Below are positions 1-7,304 of a stretch of 8,482 nt of DNA, piece after piece (within the stretch, counting starts at the first letter, position 1; the number at the start of each line of letters is the position of its first letter). The notes below the pieces were generated by a model, which was not told the DNA's origin, ran no database searches, and saw nothing but the letters and a program-made list of their open reading frames with translations. The translations under genes and the position numbers were made by a program. The stretch is from Prolixibacteraceae bacterium (lineage in GTDB: Bacteria > Bacteroidota > Bacteroidia > Bacteroidales > Prolixibacteraceae): contig JALOCD010000141.1 in NCBI GenBank assembly GCA_023228025.1, forward strand, positions 1 through 8,482, in the 5' to 3' direction.

Positions 1-129
1 CCACAAGATAAAAAATTATCCGCTAACTACAAACATTTCAAAGAACAATTTTGATCAAAATATCAATAAAATCAATACCTTTAGAAGGTTTTCTTAACTA
101 AACGACATTGATTCGTAATTTGTAATTAA
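1..129. other. AT-rich non-coding DNA downstream of gyrB
   Basis: This stretch follows the gyrB stop codon (gyrB is read leftwards) and runs to the window edge. It is strongly AT-rich and I see no coding region or structural RNA in it. The only secondary-structure candidate is a five-base-pair inverted repeat, ACCTT at 77-81 and AAGGT at 85-89, with a three-base loop. In the gyrB transcript it is followed by a U-rich but interrupted stretch (ATTGATTTTATT). That is too short and GC-poor to call an intrinsic terminator with confidence, so where gyrB transcription ends is not resolved. Confidence 0.5.
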
Positions 130-2094
130 TTAGACATCAATGTTCGCGTAAGTAGCGTTGTCTTCGATAAACTTCCTGCGGGGAGGAACTTCGTCGCCCA
201 TGAGCATTGAAAATACGTGATCGGATTCGGCAGCATTTTCAATTTCCACCTGGCGCAAAGTACGTCTTTCCGGATTCATCGTCGTGTCCCAGAGCTGTTC
301 CGCGTTCATCTCTCCCAAACCTTTGTATCGCTGAACGTGTACACTTTTTTCGTTACCACCGGCCCAATCCTCTATGATTCTCAATCGTTGCGCTTCGGTC
401 CAGCAATATTGCTCCTGTTTCCCTTTTTTGACAAGATAAAGCGGAGGTGTGGCAATGTAAATATGGCCGTTCATGATCAGATCGTGCATGTAACGGAAGA
501 AGAAGGTCATGATCAGGGTGGCAATGTGTGATCCGTCGACATCGGCATCCGTCATTATGATGATCTTATTGTATCTTAATTTAGAGATGTTTAGTTCTTT
601 TGGATCCTCATCTGTGCCGATGGACACGCCAAGTGCAGTATAGATGTTGCGGATCTCTTCGCTGTCGAAAACCCGGTGTGGCATCGCTTTTTCCACATTG
701 AGGATCTTTCCCCGCAAAGGGAGAATAGCCTGAAAGCTTCTGTCGCGGCCTTGTTTGGCGGTACCACCTGCAGAATCCCCCTCGACAAGGAACAGTTCGC
801 AACGCTCCGGATCTTTTTCGGAACAGTCGGCGAGTTTTCCCGGAAGACCGCTCCCGGTGAGTACGTTTTTACGCTGGACCAATTCCCTGGCCTTGCGTGC
901 TGCATGACGTGCCGTCGCTGCCAATATTACCTTGTTGACGATGATTTTCGCTTCGCGCGGATGCTCTTCCAGGTAGTTGCTGAGCATTTCGCTGACGGCT
1001 TGGTCGACCGAGGCGCTGATCTCGGAGTTTCCAAGTTTGGTTTTGGTCTGACCTTCGAACTGTGGCTCCTGAACCTTGCATGAAATAACAGCGGTCAATC
1101 CTTCACGGAAGTCATCGCCTGCAATTTCGAATTTCAGCTTCTGGAACATTCCGCTGTTTTCAGCGTAACTTTTCAACGTTCTGGTAAGTCCCCTTCTGAA
1201 ACCTGTAAGGTGGGTCCCACCCTCAATGGTATTGATGTTGTTGACGTAAGAATGTACGTTTTCGGTGAACGAATTGTTGTAGCACATGGCAATCTCAACG
1301 GGGACATCATTTTTCTCTGTAGAGATGTGAATGGTCTCCTCGATGATTCTTTCGCGGGTACCATCCAGGTAATCAACAAATTCAGACAATCCGGCTTCCG
1401 AATAGAAAACCTCCTGTTTAAAGGTTCCGTCTGCCTCTTTCACTCTTTCATCCGTCAGTGAAAGCCTGATTTTCTTGTTCAGGAATGCCAATTCACGCAA
1501 TCGGGCCGAGAGGATATCAAATTTGAATTCGGTAGTGGTAAAGATGGTGTCATCAGGGATAAAAGTAATGGTTGTTCCAGTATGGTTTGTTGGCCCGATA
1601 ATCTTGACATCGCCCAGTGGGGCTCCCTTTGAGTAGATCTGTTCCCAGATATTGCCATCCCGGTGAATTTCTGCACGGAGATGATTGGAGAGCGCATTTA
1701 CGCAGGAAACACCTACTCCATGGAGACCTCCGGATACTTTGTAGCTCTCTTTATTGAACTTCCCGCCGGCATGCAATACGGTAAGGACTACTTCCAGAGC
1801 CGATTTGTTCTCACCAAGATGCAATTCGGTTGGGATACCACGGCCATCATCCACGACAGTAACAGATCCGTCTTCGCCGATTACCACATCAATGTTGCTG
1901 CAATAACCTGCCAAAGCCTCATCAATGGAGTTATCGATTACCTCGTAAACAAGGTGATGTAATCCGCGAATATTGACATCGCCGATGTACATCGCAGGTC
2001 GTTTCCGTACCGCTTCCAATCCTTCCAGTACCTGAATGCTGTCTGCGCCGTATGATACTTCAGCGGCTGATTTTATCTTTTTCGTCTCGCTCAT
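130..2094 (-). CDS. gyrB: DNA gyrase subunit B
   Basis: This is the ATPase subunit of DNA gyrase, the cytoplasmic type IIA topoisomerase (GyrA2GyrB2) that introduces negative supercoils. At 654 residues it has the normal length for a GyrB without the long insert of enterobacterial forms. In order it shows a GHKL ATPase domain, with E51 and N55 in YEVIDNSIDEA, DDGRGIP at 82-88, GGLHGVG at 122-128, and the QTK transducer loop at 349-351. A TOPRIM domain follows, with EGDSAGG at 438-444, PLRGKILNVEKA at 459-470 and DADVDG at 516-521. The C-terminal signature QRYKGLGEMN is at 588-597. All catalytic and metal-binding residues expected of the family are present. QRYKGLGEMNAEQLWDTTMNP and the NIDV terminus favour GyrB over ParE. 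The ATG is preceded by an A/C-rich sequence without a Shine-Dalgarno motif. A candidate promoter lies 123 bp upstream, so the gene can probably be transcribed independently of the barrel gene before it. Confidence 0.97.
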   Translation of the reverse strand: MSETKKIKSAAEVSYGADSIQVLEGLEAVRKRPAMYIGDVNIRGLHHLVYEVIDNSIDEALAGYCSNIDVVIGEDGSVTVVDDGRGIPTELHLGENKSALEVVLTVLHAGGKFNKESYKVSGGLHGVGVSCVNALSNHLRAEIHRDGNIWEQIYSKGAPLGDVKIIGPTNHTGTTITFIPDDTIFTTTEFKFDILSARLRELAFLNKKIRLSLTDERVKEADGTFKQEVFYSEAGLSEFVDYLDGTRERIIEETIHISTEKNDVPVEIAMCYNNSFTENVHSYVNNINTIEGGTHLTGFRRGLTRTLKSYAENSGMFQKLKFEIAGDDFREGLTAVISCKVQEPQFEGQTKTKLGNSEISASVDQAVSEMLSNYLEEHPREAKIIVNKVILAATARHAARKARELVQRKNVLTGSGLPGKLADCSEKDPERCELFLVEGDSAGGTAKQGRDRSFQAILPLRGKILNVEKAMPHRVFDSEEIRNIYTALGVSIGTDEDPKELNISKLRYNKIIIMTDADVDGSHIATLIMTFFFRYMHDLIMNGHIYIATPPLYLVKKGKQEQYCWTEAQRLRIIEDWAGGNEKSVHVQRYKGLGEMNAEQLWDTTMNPERRTLRQVEIENAAESDHVFSMLMGDEVPPRRKFIEDNATYANIDV

Positions 2095-2169
2095 TTTGAA
2101 GATGGTTTGTTGATGGAATCAAATTCGGGTGGCTCTCTACCCCGGCCATTGATGAGTGCCGCGAGGTTA

Positions 2170-2197
2170 GAAATCCATCCTCTCCCAGATGATTTTC
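2170..2197 (-). promoter_or_regulatory. Hairpin in the gyrB 5' leader
   Basis: In the gyrB sense RNA, GAAAATCATC (2197-2188) can pair with GATGGATTTC (2179-2170) across an eight-base loop. The ten positions give eight Watson-Crick pairs, one U-G wobble and one A-A mismatch. It lies 75 bases before the ATG and just after the predicted transcription start. No U-tract follows, so it is not an obvious terminator. It could stabilise the leader or act as a control element, or it may be chance; its role is inference. Confidence 0.35.
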
Positions 2198-2216
2198 CCT
2201 TATATTTTAAAGTAGG

Positions 2217-2248
2217 CAAATGTAGCTAAATTTCGCCAAACGGACAAG
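2217..2248 (-). promoter_or_regulatory. Candidate gyrB promoter, Bacteroidota type
   Basis: On the minus strand an exact -7 box, TACATTTG (2224-2217, consensus TAnnTTTG), is preceded 20 bases upstream by CTTG (2248-2245), three of four matches to the -33 TTTG. Box sequence and spacing fit the Bacteroidota primary sigma-factor consensus. The site starts only eight bases after the stop codon of the barrel gene. It predicts transcription starting near 2210 and a leader of about 115 bases. This suggests gyrB has its own promoter in addition to any read-through. Confidence 0.55.
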
Positions 2249-2255
2249 AAAATTT

Positions 2256-4037
2256 TCAGAAAGAGAAGCTTGCCCCTACTTTAAAACGGAGACCCTGAAC
2301 GGTATAACCATACCAGGGTTCATCCATTCTGTTTAGCAGATTTTCAATTTCTCCAATAAATTCTAAATTCTTGTTAAATAAATATTTAGCTCCAACATTT
2401 ACATCTACCATGGCATCGGTCTGAAGATAGATCGGGGGAGGAGGCATGGAAGAAGCCCAGATTGGAAGGTGGAATTTAAGCATGATATTTCTAGGCCCGG
2501 TCAAGAAAAAATCTGCCGTTGCGAGGATCTTATCTGTAACTTTGTAATTGGCAGTTGCATCGAGTGTGAAATCGGGCTGATATGGAGCCTTTTCAAGGTT
2601 ATTGGTCTCGTAATTGTAAAAATGACCCGCGAGCATCATAAAAAGATCAGATGAAGTATAGGTCAGATTTCCAGAAAAATCGACCGTGCTCAGATTGTCA
2701 TACACCACTTCGAAAGCGTTGTTGTAGGTCAGGTCTTTCAAAGTTGGAGATGCATTGCCGGATCTGTTTTCAACCATGGTTGCATAAAAATACTGATCTA
2801 CTGTCTTACTGTATTTGAGACCAAGGTCGTATGCCAGCTTAGTCGTAATCTTTCCCTTTATTCCAGCTGAGAGAACGTTCATGTGATTGGAGGGCCCCAC
2901 CTCTAAAGTGGGATTAATCCAACGGTTTTCTTCCGCGATTTTTGAGTAGTTGTTGTTTTGCAGATAGCCATCCATTCCTACATGGAAGATCAATTTGTTG
3001 CCTGAGGAGTGGTACGAAAATTGCGCTTTTGGATAGAGTTTCAGGGTTGTTCCGTTAGGATCATTAGTCACTGCATAGAGGTTCAGTCCACCTTCAAGGG
3101 TTAAGTATTCGGTTTGATAGTTGATCGAAGGTGCGAGTTGCAGCCAGGAACCCGTACGGGAAAAGGTTGGCAACAGATCCGGATTTTCTGTGACATTATC
3201 CGTGTTAAAGTGATCAAATGCCGCATTAAGTTTTCCGGCAAAAGCACCGAAGTCGTAATCGAAATTACCTTTTAAGCTTATCTCCTTCTCGATCTGACTA
3301 CTTGAAGTACTGAAATACCCAAGTTTCATTTCTGAATTAAATTTAAGTATAGCCTTTGAGGAGGCATTGCTTTTTACCGCCAGATTAAAATAACCGTGTT
3401 GGTTCAACTGATCCTGGCCAAAATACATGGTAAAGTTATTGGTCATAATATCGGCTGGAATTTCTACCGGATAACCGTAAAAACGGTTCATGTCGCGTTG
3501 GTAATTCAATTCAGATGAGATGGTCACCCCTTCGAGAACATAGCTTCCAAATACCAGCGCCCTGTTGTAGCTGAAAGGCGCGTCGGTTCTGCTTCCTCCC
3601 CTGAGTTGGATGGATCCGTTGGAAGAGAGATGGTTTAGCTGCAATCCAAGCGTTCCGTTTTGTGAATTTGGATTACTCAGGTAAAAATCAAGAAATGGTG
3701 TTTGATAGGAGCCAATACCTCCACTAATTTTCCCGTATCCTGGATAGATGATCTCCCTTTGAAACTGGTCGTATGCGCGAACGTTCGTGGGTTTGAATCC
3801 GGTAGTGATCGGATGGGCAATGGTCTTGTAATTCAGGTCCGGCCTGAATTTAGTGGTATCGTTGATGTCGGGAAGCAGGTTTATCCTTTGGGCATTGGCA
3901 ACAGAAGGCTTGTATGCTTTAACAACCTCCACTTGCTGATTGAGATTGGTGGTGTCTTTCTGCGCGTAGCTTGTAAGCACAAACCCCGCAAGGAGAGCGA
4001 CCACTAGAAACCGTTTTAGAAAATATCTTTGAATCAT
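2256..4037 (-). CDS. Outer-membrane beta-barrel protein, TonB-dependent-receptor-like but without a plug domain
   Basis: This is a predicted outer-membrane barrel of unknown substrate. Residues 1-25 form a signal peptide: positive residues in MIQRYFLKR, a hydrophobic core, and cleavage probably after SYA at 25, leaving QKD. A short periplasmic segment includes QVEVVKAYKPSVANAQRI at about 35-52. From about residue 100 the sequence alternates aromatic and polar residues in amphipathic strands to the end. The last 55 residues (a VDVNVGAKYLF strand, an ENLLNR turn, a YGYTVQG strand, terminal phenylalanine) match the way TonB-dependent receptor barrels finish. At 593 residues it lacks room for the usual plug of about 150 residues, and none is visible, so calling it a TonB-dependent transporter would overstate the evidence. 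The ATG follows an AT-rich sequence with no Shine-Dalgarno motif. It lies downstream of the secreted TPR gene in the same direction, separated only by the 10-bp repeat tract, which suggests co-transcription and a shared envelope function. Confidence 0.75.
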   Translation of the reverse strand: MIQRYFLKRFLVVALLAGFVLTSYAQKDTTNLNQQVEVVKAYKPSVANAQRINLLPDINDTTKFRPDLNYKTIAHPITTGFKPTNVRAYDQFQREIIYPGYGKISGGIGSYQTPFLDFYLSNPNSQNGTLGLQLNHLSSNGSIQLRGGSRTDAPFSYNRALVFGSYVLEGVTISSELNYQRDMNRFYGYPVEIPADIMTNNFTMYFGQDQLNQHGYFNLAVKSNASSKAILKFNSEMKLGYFSTSSSQIEKEISLKGNFDYDFGAFAGKLNAAFDHFNTDNVTENPDLLPTFSRTGSWLQLAPSINYQTEYLTLEGGLNLYAVTNDPNGTTLKLYPKAQFSYHSSGNKLIFHVGMDGYLQNNNYSKIAEENRWINPTLEVGPSNHMNVLSAGIKGKITTKLAYDLGLKYSKTVDQYFYATMVENRSGNASPTLKDLTYNNAFEVVYDNLSTVDFSGNLTYTSSDLFMMLAGHFYNYETNNLEKAPYQPDFTLDATANYKVTDKILATADFFLTGPRNIMLKFHLPIWASSMPPPPIYLQTDAMVDVNVGAKYLFNKNLEFIGEIENLLNRMDEPWYGYTVQGLRFKVGASFSF

Positions 4038-4043
4038 AACTAA

Positions 4044-4148
4044 TATTTCAATCTATTTCAATCTATTTCAATCTATTTCAATCTATTTCAATCTATTTCA
4101 ATCTATTTCAATCTATTTCAATCTATTTCAATCTATTTCAATCTATTT
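4044..4148 (-). repeat. Perfect 10-bp tandem repeat, 10.5 copies
   Basis: The tract is exactly periodic with a 10-bp unit, CAATCTATTT on the plus strand and AAATAGATTG in the sense RNA of the flanking genes. Ten full copies (4049-4148) plus half a copy (4044-4048) show no mismatch. It fills essentially the whole space between the TPR and barrel genes. Its first copy contains the TAG stop codon of the TPR gene, and its last copy ends six bases before the ATG of the barrel gene. Each unit holds a TAG and a TGA on the sense strand; since 10 is not a multiple of 3, stops occur in all three frames. Perfect identity suggests recent expansion and possible copy-number variation. It is not a CRISPR, as there are no spacers. 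Confidence 0.97.
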
Positions 4149-7100
4149 TTTCTGTTCCAAAACCTTCAGATATGCCGTGGCCTCTTCCACGATTCCGTCC
4201 TCTTTGTTGTCGTAATTTTCAATCACACTTTTGAGGGTATTTGTAGCCTGAAACAGGTCGTTCATCCGTTCATAGATGTGGGCCAGCAGGATAAAGCTTT
4301 TGCCTAGCCAATATTTTTGCGGACTATTTTTCGCAATGAAATCCATCACCTCGTTTTCAGCATCCTTGAGCCTGTTGTTGTCTGCATAATATTTGCAGAC
4401 ATTGTACTTGGCTTCGGCCCCCTCCTGGGATTTGGGATCAGCAGAGAGTTTTCTCCACAAAGGCAAAGCTTTACCCGGATCTTTCAATGCATCATAGGCT
4501 TTGGCTGACTTGAAGGAGGTCTCCCTGTCGAGCTCCGGCGGGAGTTTGCCGTTGCTCCTTAATTTCCAACCAATCCGGACTACCTCTTCCCACTTACCCA
4601 ATTCATACTGGCACCTTAAGGTTCCTATGGTTCCCTCCTGCACATTTGCGGTCGTACCAGCCATGGATTCCAGCCGTTGAAAATAGCCAAGGGATTTTCC
4701 AAACTCCTTGGCGTCGAAAGCCAGTCCTGCCGCTTTAATCAATGCGTTTTCGGTAAAGAGATTGGATGGTTCGGCCAGTACCACATCGTAATCCAGCAAA
4801 GCAGCGCTACCCTCTCCTGCATTGTAAGCACATTCAGCCTTGTAAAAATGAGCATTCACAGTAAAGTTTCCTTGCGGGAAATTGTTGAGATACTTTGTAA
4901 GTTGCTCACTGGCATTTGGGGCATGGGCCATGTAGAGCTTTTCGGCTGCAAAATAGGTAAGGGAATCTTGTTCGTTTTGAGATGGAGTGGCCCCTTTGCC
5001 CAATTTTTTGGTGTAAGAGATATAATCCTCCACCTGGTTGTTCTCCATGTAATTGTTTTTGATACCAGTAAGGGCGCCTCTTGCCTCGGGTGTATCCGGA
5101 AACCGGTCAATCAGCTCCTTGTACAAGGCAATGGAAGCATCGTATTGATTTTGGTTGTATGCGATCAGTCCGAGTTGTGCCAATGCCTTTGGTATCAACG
5201 GACTCTTCGGAAATTGAGCCATCAGGCTTTTGTAGCTCGCCTTGGCATTTTCAAAATCAGACAATCTCTCCCTAGCCTTTCCTGTCTCGAAAAGTGCATC
5301 ATCGCAATAGGGGGATTCAGGATATTTGGAGGCCAACTCTGCCAGCTCTTCCAACTTTGACTGTTGGTCCTGCATCAATCCGTGGGTAAAGGCTATTTGA
5401 AACAGGGAATAATCGGCATCAGCCACATTGAGGTTTCTGGCTTTTTGGTAATCACCGATGGCCTCTTCAAAATTGCGATTGGCATACTGGCAATCACCCA
5501 GACGGTTGTAAACATCACCCAATAATTTTTCATTGTCAGGACCGGCAAGCTCTGCGAACCTGCTGAAACTGGTGGTTGCCTGGATTAGTTCTTGTTTATT
5601 AAAATACTGATATCCAATATTGTAAAATGATAATGGATATTCTTTTAGTTTCTGGATCCCGGGAATAGCCTGAAATTTTTTGTATTCGATAAAGGCCTCG
5701 TCACTCTTGCCAAGCCGGAAAAGCGTTTCTGCCCGCCAATATTGTGCCTGTGCTTTAAAGGAGGTGTTGGAAGATCCGTATTCTAGCGACTTATCCAAAA
5801 GTTTTAATGCGCCGGCAAAATTAAGGTCGCGGAACAATTCCATGCCCCGGTACAACGTGACCCGTTGATAGGCTTTTTTGATGGAGGGACTCTTTACCTT
5901 GATCCGGTCCATGGAGACCAGCGCATCCTTGTAGTTGTGTGTGGTCATGAAAACATTGACGAGGTAGTTATAGGCCAGATCGTTTTCCCGGGCTTCAGGA
6001 TATTCGGCAATGTATTTATCCAGCGCCTTAATGGATTCGTTGAAAGGGGAATAGTCCAGTTCGTATGCTGCCTTCGCATACTGGAATAGTGCGTCCTGCC
6101 TGATCTTAGGATTAAATTTCATTTCGGATGCATGCTGAAAGGCCTGCAATCCCTTTTGTTTATCGCCCCTCTTCATGTACAGGGAGCCCAACTGGTAGTA
6201 AGTACCCTGGGCAATGGCATCATTCAACTGGACCGATTTCTCATACCATTGAATAGCCAGATCGGCCCGTCCAATTTTTTCATAACAAAATCCGGCAACA
6301 TAGCAGTCTGCCCTGCTAATCTCTTTTCCTTTAAAATATCTGTCTATCAGATCGGCAGCTTGCTGATATTGCTCGAGTTGGTAAAAGGAAGAGACCATGA
6401 TACGCGCCACTTCAAATTTTCGATCATCAGGGGCTTTGGCCAAAAGCGGCGCACCCTGATTCAATACTTCCTGGTAAGAACCTTTGGCAAAATTTATCTG
6501 AACCTGATAGTAAGGGATGAGTTTAAAGTATGCCGGATTGTTCTCCAACTTGCTGAATTCGGCAATCGCCTCATCGTAATGTCCTTCCAGGTAACTGATG
6601 TGCCCCCAGTAGTATTTCGCCCCATTGCCAAGCGTACTCTTTTTCCCCCTTATCTGGTCAAAGTTGGATTTGGCTTTCGCAATTTCACGGGTTTCCAGGA
6701 GTGATATTCCGGAGTTATAAAGATACTTTTCGTTTTCGGCGTCAGTCAGGGAAGTCGTTTCCATTTGCTGGTACAGTTGCAGCGCCTCCTTGTATTTCTT
6801 GTGGTTGAAGGAGAGTGTGGCCAAGCGGAAGAGCGCCAAATTTTTCAAAGGTGATTCGGGCTGATCTTCAATAAATTTTTTCAGTTCGGCTTCTCCGTTG
6901 GAATTTCCAAATTCTAGTCTGGATGCCGCGATATAATATGCTGCTGCATCACTCAGCAGTCCGCTGTTTGTTGCCTGAAGCTCTTCAAATTTGTGAAGCG
7001 CTGATCCCCAATTCGCGGCATCAAAAAGGACGGTCCCTTCGCTGTAAAGTTTAATGGCTGCCTCAGCATTGCTTTTGCTGTTCTGGGAGAAGAGCATCAT

Positions 7101-7178
7101 GCCGGAAAAGATAAAAGGGATCAGAATAAAAACAAATCGTCCGGTTTTGGATTTTATGGAACTCTTTTTTTGTCTCAT
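4143..7178 (-). CDS. Secreted tetratricopeptide-repeat protein, about 1000 residues
   Basis: This is a large alpha-helical repeat protein, most likely periplasmic and acting as a protein-binding scaffold. From the ATG at 7178 it has 1011 residues. Residues 1-32 form a signal sequence: six basic residues before position 15, a hydrophobic stretch at 15-30, and a probable cleavage near FSQ. There is no lipobox cysteine, so it is probably not a lipoprotein. TPR or Sel1-like helical pairs fill the rest; clear ones are at about 187-212 (YYWGHISYLEGHYDEAIAEF), 326-352, 477-502, 555-580 and 664-690, with many weaker ones to the C-terminal VLEQKK. No enzymatic domain is recognisable. A TTG nine bases further upstream (7187) would add three residues, but the ATG gives a normal signal peptide and is preferred. 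The stop codon lies inside the 10-bp repeat tract, and the barrel gene follows. SprE/PorW of the type IX secretion system is also a long TPR protein, but it is a lipoprotein, so that identity is not supported. Confidence 0.85.
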   Translation of the reverse strand: MRQKKSSIKSKTGRFVFILIPFIFSGMMLFSQNSKSNAEAAIKLYSEGTVLFDAANWGSALHKFEELQATNSGLLSDAAAYYIAASRLEFGNSNGEAELKKFIEDQPESPLKNLALFRLATLSFNHKKYKEALQLYQQMETTSLTDAENEKYLYNSGISLLETREIAKAKSNFDQIRGKKSTLGNGAKYYWGHISYLEGHYDEAIAEFSKLENNPAYFKLIPYYQVQINFAKGSYQEVLNQGAPLLAKAPDDRKFEVARIMVSSFYQLEQYQQAADLIDRYFKGKEISRADCYVAGFCYEKIGRADLAIQWYEKSVQLNDAIAQGTYYQLGSLYMKRGDKQKGLQAFQHASEMKFNPKIRQDALFQYAKAAYELDYSPFNESIKALDKYIAEYPEARENDLAYNYLVNVFMTTHNYKDALVSMDRIKVKSPSIKKAYQRVTLYRGMELFRDLNFAGALKLLDKSLEYGSSNTSFKAQAQYWRAETLFRLGKSDEAFIEYKKFQAIPGIQKLKEYPLSFYNIGYQYFNKQELIQATTSFSRFAELAGPDNEKLLGDVYNRLGDCQYANRNFEEAIGDYQKARNLNVADADYSLFQIAFTHGLMQDQQSKLEELAELASKYPESPYCDDALFETGKARERLSDFENAKASYKSLMAQFPKSPLIPKALAQLGLIAYNQNQYDASIALYKELIDRFPDTPEARGALTGIKNNYMENNQVEDYISYTKKLGKGATPSQNEQDSLTYFAAEKLYMAHAPNASEQLTKYLNNFPQGNFTVNAHFYKAECAYNAGEGSAALLDYDVVLAEPSNLFTENALIKAAGLAFDAKEFGKSLGYFQRLESMAGTTANVQEGTIGTLRCQYELGKWEEVVRIGWKLRSNGKLPPELDRETSFKSAKAYDALKDPGKALPLWRKLSADPKSQEGAEAKYNVCKYYADNNRLKDAENEVMDFIAKNSPQKYWLGKSFILLAHIYERMNDLFQATNTLKSVIENYDNKEDGIVEEATAYLKVLEQKK

Positions 7179-7216
7179 ATGGTTCAATCGACAAGTTTAA
7201 AAAACTCCGAAAGGTA

Positions 7217-7244
7217 CAATTTTAGATTTCGACAGATCGTCAAA
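7217..7244 (-). promoter_or_regulatory. Possible promoter of the TPR-barrel genes
   Basis: On the minus strand a TTTG (7244-7241) is followed after 16 bases by TAAAATTG (7224-7217), one mismatch from TAnnTTTG. The spacing is shorter than the usual 19-21 bases. Transcription would begin near 7210, giving a leader of about 30 bases. The alternative is the exact TAAATTTG at 7282-7275, which has no recognisable -33 partner. I cannot decide between the two. Confidence 0.25.
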
Positions 7245-7258
7245 AAAAGTTAAATTTG
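7228..7258 (+). promoter_or_regulatory. Candidate ftsE promoter, Bacteroidota type
   Basis: An exact -7 box TAAATTTG (7251-7258) is preceded 19 bases upstream by TTCG (7228-7231), three of four matches to the -33 TTTG. Transcription would start near 7264, leaving a leader of about 40 bases before the ftsE ATG. The -7 box lies inside the left arm of the perfect inverted repeat at 7251-7282. Confidence 0.5.
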
Positions 7259-7282
7259 TATTTTGGGCTTTTTACAAATTTA
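7251..7282. repeat. Perfect 10-bp inverted repeat between the divergent TPR gene and ftsE
   Basis: TAAATTTGTA (7251-7260) and TACAAATTTA (7273-7282) are exact reverse complements separated by 12 bases. Each arm contains TAAATTTG, an exact match to the Bacteroidota -7 box, one reading right and the other reading left. The dyad could be an operator for a dimeric regulator, a pair of face-to-face promoters, or a hairpin in the ftsE leader. The arms contain only A/T plus one G/C pair each, so an AT-rich coincidence is possible, but ten of ten matching positions in the divergent promoter region is notable. Confidence 0.7.
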
Positions 7283-7304
7283 GGATTTTATCTATACTTC
7301 GATC

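Noticed and set aside
77..89. Intrinsic terminator for gyrB
   Set aside because: The stem is only five base pairs with two G-C pairs, and the following U-rich stretch is interrupted. It is noted only in the description of 1-129.
676..1083. 135-codon open frame antisense to gyrB
   Set aside because: It overlaps conserved GyrB coding sequence including the TOPRIM region and resembles no protein family I know.
130..2094. ParE (topoisomerase IV subunit B) instead of GyrB
   Set aside because: The QRYKGLGEMNAEQLWDTTMNP segment and the NIDV C-terminus match GyrB rather than ParE.
4044..4148. CRISPR array
   Set aside because: The decamers are contiguous with no unique spacers, and no cas gene is nearby. 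The same applies to the 28-bp repeats at 8094-8205.
4677..5360. 227-codon open frame antisense to the TPR gene
   Set aside because: It has no recognisable domain, lies wholly inside a well-supported coding sequence, and is best explained by low antisense stop density there.
6132..6704. 190-codon open frame antisense to the TPR gene
   Set aside because: Same reasoning: it is opposite a clear TPR coding region, has no family resemblance, and has no promoter or start context of its own.
4143..7178. SprE/PorW component of the type IX secretion and gliding system
   Set aside because: Those proteins are TPR lipoproteins. Here there is no lipobox cysteine after the signal sequence, and no other secretion-system gene is nearby.
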